Part shown: positions 23,733 to 32,700 of the stretch, in pieces
How positions within the stretch are numbered: position 1 is the stretch's first letter
Layout: each line of letters begins with the position of its first letter
DNA from: Haliclystus octoradiatus
Taxonomy: Eukaryota; Cnidaria; Staurozoa; Stauromedusae; Haliclystidae
DNA: 64,000 bases
Assembly: GCA_916610825.1 (NCBI GenBank)
Contig: OU744450.1
Span: forward strand, 682,001 to 746,000
Direction: 5' to 3'
Made by a program: the position numbers and the translations under genes
The notes under the pieces: model-generated
Databases searched by the model: none
What the model was told of the DNA's origin: nothing
What the model saw: the letters and a program-made list of their open reading frames with translations, nothing else

Positions 23733-26700
23733 TTAATACCCAGCTGGCACCCCATCTTTTCGAGGGTCACTCTTAGCATATAGCGCCCCTGATGAATCTC
23801 GTATGATAGCTTGTACAATTGCTGATAATCCACTGGTTCTAATTTCATGATTTTTCGCTTCCAATCCCTGAATCATAGCGTCTTCCATTGGCATCAACTT
23901 CTCATTTCGAATATACGTGGGAAAGAGACTGTGTTGTGGTCTGGCAAGGTTCACAGCCTCTCCTAATTCAATGCCAAATATCTTATTCATGACGATTACC
24001 TAAAATGACATGAAGCAGATATGATTTAGTGTCAAGGCCTAAAAGAAGACAAATGATGCCATATGATTAATGAATTATTACTATATTAAAGCAGCTTACC
24101 CACGCTGTTGATAGCGTAATCCTTGTCCCGCCAGATGCTCCAGACACCATTTGAACAACGCCATTGCTATCTACAGCGATATTGGGGCAGGTGGACGACA
24201 GGGGTCTTTTCCCTGGCCCAGGTTGATTAGCAACGGGCGTGGCATAACCAGAATACGAAGAGTTATGGAAGAAATCAGCTAATTCATTATTATAAACAAT
24301 ACCGGTTTCTGTTGAGCGGAACTTTGCACCGAAGCTGTAGATTAAAAACGTAAAATATTATCTCAGTATATTCACCATATGATTAGAGATTGATATATGT
24401 CAGCTCACGTGACAGCAGCAATTGATGAATTATTACACTGAGATAATCGAATTTAATCTACTATCCATAGATTATCGTGAGGACTGTGTGATGCTGTTTC
24501 TAAAGTCTAATACTCAGTATATGCAGTTTAGTTAACACTGTTAGTATCGTATTTAGAGAACATTTTTGTATCTAAGTTTGATCCATCAGGTTCGTAATAA
24601 TGCGATTTTTAACCGTCCTCTTCTTTTGTGTACAAGACGGAATAGCAACCATCGACATTGAATCAATCGACATCGTTTGCTCCGCCACTATTCTAATCCT
24701 CTATGTTTTCTGGTGCTATACGAACAGGGCTCAGACAGAGGTTAAGAAGCTTAAAATTGATGACCATGATATATGAGGTATATGATAGATGGCACAGTCA
24801 AAGTGCTGTCCAGTACCTGTACCTGTAATTGATTGTATCTGTCGCAGCAACTGCGTTTCCATCCTCATCCATAACACTGACATGCGTAGTGCCTTGGCTA
24901 TCATGCTTTAGGAAATAGTCAGAATAGTAAGACGTTTCCTGCGTTGAAGTATCGTTGATTTTCTGACGGTGTATGTCAGCGGTTGTCATACTCAATGCAT
25001 CAGTAACTGCCTTAATAATTAAATCAAACAGAATAATTAGAATAGAAATGAAATAGAAGGTGTGTGTAGTAGCTCCATTATCTTTTTATTATTTACCGCT
25101 CTGTCAAGTGACATTGAGCACTATTTATTTGCTACAAGATAGCAAATTACATTATTACTAATAGAATTATAGTAATAGTAGAAATAGAAAGGATACAGAA
25201 ATAAACTATTGGAAAATATTATTTCATTAATAGTTTATTTCTGTCTGATGATTGCTATAAAGGCATGAAACTTGAAGTTACAGTATAAGAATGTGTGGTC
25301 TCTGACTCCTTTCTATTTCTATTATGATTATTTACAGCTCTCATTGACTTTGAGCACTATATTCTTTGCTATTAGATAACATATCTAATAATAATAGAAA
25401 TATATATATATATATAGATAGACTGTATTGATATTATTGATTAGTTTTTAACTCTTTTTTCCAATCTTTTAATTGTTGCCAATCGGATTGGACATATGGA
25501 TTATTAAGGGTGTCATTATTACTATAAATCGTCTTCAAAGTTAATCCGATAATCCTTTTTCAATCTCATTTCTATCACAGCAGTCATGATTATTAAATGT
25601 ATAGCCGACTGTTAGCTGAATGCAATTGCTTTATCCTCTTAGCAGACAGTGTATTCTGATTCGTATTTATGAACTATTAAATTTTTGCGTTGTAATATCA
25701 TCTGTATATTCACTACTCACAACAAAACCATTAAAAAACATGAGATTTCACAGTGTTTTCATAGTTTCAAACATTTTCATGGCCTAAAAGGTTTGTGGTT
25801 CTAACTTTTTTTATCGAATTCAGAACGGCGTATGAAAAGAATTAAGAACGCATTCAACAATTGGATCGTATTCGGGCGTTCTGAACACCTTTTTACCCGT
25901 TCGGAACGACTATTTTAGGTAACCAAATTGTTTATAGCCGATCCGAAGGCATTCTCAACAGGACGGCGTATGAACAAGGCCTAAAAAAAGAAAAGGCTTC
26001 TCTGTTCTGACCAATGATAAATCGTGGTAGTGAATGCAAACTTGTGCGCTTTCTATCCCGATTCTTACTTCATTTATGAATTGATGGGAACTGCTAACAC
26101 CTGATACAAGCGCGGAGATCGAAGCCGTCTAATAGCCAGATAATGCCGTGGAATGAGGCTGAATTATAAACTCATTGAATTCTAATACAATCCAATGTAA
26201 ATGGGAATATGGCCAAATTGAGTAAATGGCGAATTGAATTTATACCTTTGTTATGTTCGATGGGTCAATAAAACCACTAGGGTCCCCTAGAAGGGGTCTT
26301 AATGCATAACTAAATTTGAATATTTCAACCATTCGGTGGTATGTCAATATCTTTGACGTCATATCTGAGAGATCGGATTGCTTGAAGTTAAATCCTATAA
26401 ACATACAACACAATACCAGCCTCAATCAGCTATCATGTATATACCAAAGTAACATATATTTTTGGGACATCCAAATATTGTCGTTAACCGCCCGTGACTA
26501 GTCGAACAATGGTTCACATTTTAATTTTTAAAGCTAACAGGGATTCCACAATTTCACATTTACAGAAGCCCTGAATTATAAAATATAAACGTTTATGAAA
26601 CAGGAGACATCTTTCTTTCCGTCGTGTAAACGGTAAACGTATAAGGGAATACATATATGGAACTATAGGAAGAACACATAAACAGCTTCTATGCGAGTTT

Positions 26701-29700
26701 TCATTTATAACGTGCACAAGAGAGTCTATATTGCAAATACATTGGGCTTAGCCGATGGCGTCTGTCAAATCGACTGTTCAGTTTGATTCGAATAACAGCA
26801 TTTTGAAAATGACGATAACACAAATTAACTCTGCCTTCTTTTGGACAAGAGTAATCCAGTACAATCTCTATCTGACGCAAACACGTGGGCCTCAATCAAA
26901 TGCCAAAAACCCTTTTTTGTTATTGACTTTGTTCCATTTGCATTTGTTGACTTCTTGCCAATTTTATCAGTAGGCTCTATAGACATTAGTAGTAGTTTTG
27001 TAAATTAACAAAAGGGGGTAAGAGATTATGGCTGCGTGGTCTTATATTGGATCAAACGAATACTGAGCGGTGTCAATATGCAACTGTTATAACGGTCACC
27101 CTGTCAACTACGACCGAATGGATGATCACATTATATAGCGGGTATTTTACACTTGAATGACACATAGAGACATACCTTTGGCCATGTTCAAAATATGAGC
27201 AAGAACAGTACCACCCCCGGGCATTGGTGTCGTGAAGATTGTCAAGTCACCAAAGGTTATGTTGATGGGTGTTCTTTCTATAACGGTGTAATCTAAAAGG
27301 AAATGCAATGAAATGAAAAGAAATGAATAAAATACTAATGCAACCGGCCATATTAATATGTAGTTAAATATGACCTTATCTCACAATATCCAGGCATCAA
27401 GAAACAACTGCCTTAGATTATAAATTGTAAATTATTTTGTATTGTGTAAACTGATATGTAGTAGAATAAATGTATTAAATTGTTTATACGCCTTTGACAT
27501 TATAGCTTTAGACATGGGTATTACAAATACACATAGACACAATATAGAAACCATAATGATGTACTCACTCTTGAGATCATCTTTGGTCATATCACCTCCA
27601 TTGGCATTGACATCGGCTACAAATGACGTTGCTAACTTTCCTGTGTACAAGTCTTCTGGGTCATCTCGAATGATTTCCAATGTTTTTGCATACTTTTCAT
27701 TTATAACAATATCTCCTTCAGTTTTGACGGAGCCATCGGGATTGACAAGAAGTTCTCTGTTAAATGAGATTTTTTAAGCTTCTTCCGTTAACAGAAATAC
27801 AGAATACATACTTAGCATGCATAGCACAGGTGTGGAGGCTATTGTATGGATGCTAATGCTCCATCTATATTTAGAGGAGGATTAGGTTAAATGGCAGAGC
27901 AACCGAACTTCAGATCGGATCATATCTGATCGACTGTGGTTCAAATCCCCCGAAGATCAACTCAGCCTTGACTTTATCTGAAACATCAAATAAGTGCTAT
28001 CTGAGGATGGCGGGTGGAATGGTCCAGAGGATAACGAAATAACTGCGGTGTATTGTTGCGCATTGACAATCGAGACCTATCTGCCATGAAATCTGTTGAA
28101 ATTGATCTGCAGTGTTGCGTCTGAGATAAACATAGAGCGTTTAAGATCATTGCTCTCAGTGAAAAAAGCCACTCCTCTAGAAATGGAGGAGTGGGTGCGG
28201 GTGCCTTCAGTAGGGCGACCCACTTACGTACCGCCCTTCAATATACATGTGATACATAATTTGTTTTATGATTGAATTTAAACTAAGAATTAATTTGAAT
28301 ATACTAAACAGCAGTTTGACAGATCTTCATTATTTAGTTTAATTTTGAAAGTTTGTAAATTCTTTACTGAGACAATGTATTTGTAGGAGATCTAACAACG
28401 TGAGAAGGTGATCTTCGAGGCGTAATGGTGATTTGACTCCTTGTATTCATATTAAATGAAGATCTCCGACAAGATAATATAAATTGATAATAAGTAGAAC
28501 AAGAAAAGTATATCAGTGCTTGTCTGAGTGAATCTAATTAATATAATACTTTACATTGGCTTTTATATGTACATAAGAGAGGTTACCTCAAAAGGAGGAT
28601 GGTCTAATATCGACTATCTCATAATGAGGCTGGTTAATATTTAACAAGATATTTAATCTACTACAGAGGTCCCCCCCCTCCGAGACGGAGTCCGAGGGAA
28701 TTTACAAGAATATGATTGTTAAGGATATTACTTACATATTATTATTCTATAATATATATATTTTTTTTATTACATAGTAGTTAATTTTGTATTATTGACT
28801 ATAATTTTTTTTTTTTTTTTTTTTGTTATTGTAATATAACTTAATTTTTTATTTTTTTTTATTTTTTTTTTTATTTCTAATGTTCAACTAATAGATAATC
28901 ATATTTGAATTAAATATCTAGCTAATTATTCTAGTCTATTTTTCTAAATTATTCTATGATATTAAGTTTCTAAATAGTTCAATAGTATATACAAAAGGGA
29001 TTAGGGTTAAACGTAACTCTTCTGCCAGAGCGTGTTGTTACTACATTTGGATGCAATGGAACATTATCATTATTAATATTTTCATCAGATACGTCAGTAC
29101 CATCAAACGGTGTTGAAGGTAAAGACTCTATTACCGGCTTCAAACGATTAATTGCAACGGTGTCTGTTGTGTCTCCTCTTTTGATGACGTAGTATCGTTC
29201 ATGGCGTGAGATAACTTCAAATGGGCCAGTGTAAGGTGCCTCCAATGGACGACGTGGACGATCAACTCGAATCCATACTCTCCGACATTTATTTAATTCA
29301 GGAGGTACATATGAGGCTATTGTTCTTTTATTAGCAGGTGGTCTAAATTTAACAGTTTTGAAATGTTCTTGCAATGTTTGTAACAAATGATGAGAGGTCA
29401 ATAAAGCTTTTTCTTCAATACATACACGAGGTATTAGCGGTTTTAATCCTGTCAATAGTTCATAAGGTGAAATACCATCATCATCTGGCCAAACTCGAAG
29501 AGCCAACAGTGCTGAAGGCAAGGTATCATACCATGAAGTATTTGCTGTTTTTAAAATAGATTTTAGAGTGCGATGCATACGCTCTACCAAGCCGTTAGTT
29601 TGGGGATGGTAGGCAGTTGTTCGCAGCTTAAGAAATCCAATTAGTTTGCCGACCTCATGCATGAATTCACTTTCAAAGTTTGAGCCACGATCCGTAATGA

Positions 29701-32700
29701 CATAAAGGGGTGCGGAATACCTAGATACCCATTCTCTTACAAAAGCTTCAGCTACAACAGGAGCAGTCTGGTCAACAATCGGAATGGCCTCAACCCAGCG
29801 CGTGCAACGATCAATCATGGTTAACACATATCTACAGGTGGTGGTAATATTTGTCAATGAACAAGTGGATGCAGGTACCGTGATAATATCAAGATGTACT
29901 GTCTGCAAACGATCAGCTGGTAAATTATATGGTAAAGGTGGACTAATGGTATGGCGAGTGATTTTAGTTTGTTGGCACTGTAAACAATGTTGTACCCAAA
30001 TATTTATATCTTTTCGCATTTTAGGCCAATAAAATCTGTCATTAATTAGTTTAAAAGTAGCTGAACGGCCATAATGACCTAAATTATGAAAACTCTCAAA
30101 AACGGTAGAACGATAAGAAAGGGGAACAAAAGGACGCGGTAAATTTTCTGATGTCTCACACCACACAGAGCCTTCAACAAAATCAATAAATTCTAAATTA
30201 GAAGTATCAAATGGTATGCGCTGCTGCGCTTGAATGATTTCTTCAAGGTTGATAAAATTAAAAGAGACGGCGGAAACCGTTGAACAATGATTTGGCAAAT
30301 CGCGAGATAAAGTGTCGGCAACAACGTTACTATCACCGGGAATGTAAATAATGTCAGAAACAAATTCAGATAAAAATGAAAACTGCCGTTCTTGGCGAGG
30401 AGAATGATTATGAGCGGAGCGAGAATGCCAAGCAGCAGAAATTGGTTTATGATCAGTAAAAATTGTAACTTTAGTGTTTTCAATAATTGGGCGGAACCGT
30501 CTAACGGCTGAAAAAATAGCTAGTAATTCACGATCAAAAGTAGAATACGATAGTTCAGTTGTCGATAATTTGCGTGAATAAAAACTTAATGGTTGAGGGT
30601 TTTGTTTTTGTTCGTGTAAGACAGCACCAATAGCAAAAGCTGAGGCATCTGTAGTGATAGTATAGTCAGAAATGGAAGGATCAGGATGTGCTAAAATAAC
30701 TGCATTGTTGATAGAAGATTTAAGATTGTCGAAAGCGAGCTGATGATCGGATTGCCAAACAAAAGGTGCAGAAACATGTGAGTTACGTTGGTTTTTGGAA
30801 CGAGGCTGAGTGGCATTAGCCAGTGCTTGCAGAGGTTGAACAATGTCTGCGTAATGTGGAACAAATTTACGATAAAACCCAAACATACCAAGTGAACGAC
30901 GTAAAGAAGAATAATCAATAGGAGAAGGCAGTTCTAGTAAGTCTGATTTTGATTTTGATTTTGGTGAAATGCCTTTGGAAGTGACTTCATACCCTAAAAA
31001 ATCGACAGACGCAACTGAAAAAATACATTTTGATAGATTAACGCGTAGACCATATTCAACAAGTCTAGCGAGAACAAGTTGTAAACGGGCATCATGCTCT
31101 GCTTGACTGCTTCCATAAATTAAAATATCATCGATGTATGAAAAACAAGGTATTGAACGCAAAACAGAATTAATAAAGCGTGAAAAAGTCGCGGCACTAT
31201 TGCGAAGCCCAAATGGCATTGTTTGATAACAAAAGGCACCGAAAGGAGTAGTGATGGTTGTTTTGTTTATGTCATCAGGATGTATTGGAATTTGGTGATA
31301 GGCTTTAGATAAATCGAGACGAGAAAAAATTTTAGAGCCAAAAAGTTCATTGTTAAAAGATTGTAAATTAGGGAGAGGATAGCGATCGGGTTTAGTGATT
31401 CGATTAAGTGCCTGATAATCTCCTACAGGTCGAAAAGTGTCAGGTTCAGATTTTGGAACCATATGCAACGGACTAGCCCAAGGAGAAGTCGAAGGTTTAA
31501 TTATACCTGCATCTAATAATTTATCAAACTCTGCCTTGGCCACGGCTAATTTGCGGGGGTGTAGTCGGCGAGGTTGACAAAAAACAGGATCTCCGACAGT
31601 TTCGATGCGGTGTACGACATCGTGTGGCGGTGTGTTTTTGAAGGAAAAAGGTGTAAATAATTCGGCATGAGAATTTAAAATGTTACGCACGTTCGAAGAA
31701 AGATTTTTGGGAAAAGGAAATACGACAGACTCGACGGAAACAGAACAGGATTTTAACGGGACAGAAACAGTTGTTGTGTCGTCAATTAAAATTTGTTTGG
31801 AACAATCAAGGGTTATTTTGTGTTTGTGTAAAAAATCTATGCCTAAAATTGGTTGAGTAACTTCAGCAATTATAAATGAATGGGGGAAAGAGCGTCTTAG
31901 TCTAGGCATAGTGGCTGTTGTTGCGAGTTCACCTAGTACATTGATGCCCTTTCCGGAGGCCGAAATTAAAGATAAATTGGAAGATGCTAATGTTAAATCA
32001 TATTTTTGAGAAAGAGAAATTGGAATGATAGATACAGCAGAACCAGTATCAATAAGAAAAGCTACAGCAGGCATTTTTGGCAAAATAACAGTGACATACA
32101 TAAATAAGCCATGCTGAGGCGTCATAGGCTCAACACGGCTTAAAAGTTTTCCGGGGCCGGCATAGCGGAGACTGAATTAATTGGAGCAGGCGAGACAGGA
32201 CGGGAATTGTTTGGTGTTGCCTGATCGTTGTTTAAAAACGTTGGTGGTTTTGGACCAGGCCATTGACAAAAAGGGCGACAATATCTAGCTTTTGTACCAA
32301 AAAAAATGTGAGAGCGGCAAATTTTAGCACTCTGACCTGGTGAGTAACTTGTAATAACCGTGAATTGATCGTTATTGCGCGCATACTGAGTAGAGGAATT
32401 CGGTTGTTGATACCGAACCGCCTGAACTGGTGCAGGAGCCTGAAAAAAATGTGGATCTAAGGGTTGAGTATTTAAAAAACTAAGATTGTTAGAATAGGAG
32501 GTGTCATTACGGAAAGCGCCCCAAACAGTGTCAGCTACTTTCAAAAATTGTGGCATGGGCAATTCTGTATGGCTTATCAAAAGCTGACGAATGTTAATTG
32601 GCAAAGCATTTAGCAAACGATGTCTTACCAAATTATCAGTGGGTGCGATACCTGAAGCAGACAGCGACTGTTGAATCTTCATACAGCAGACTGATGGTTT

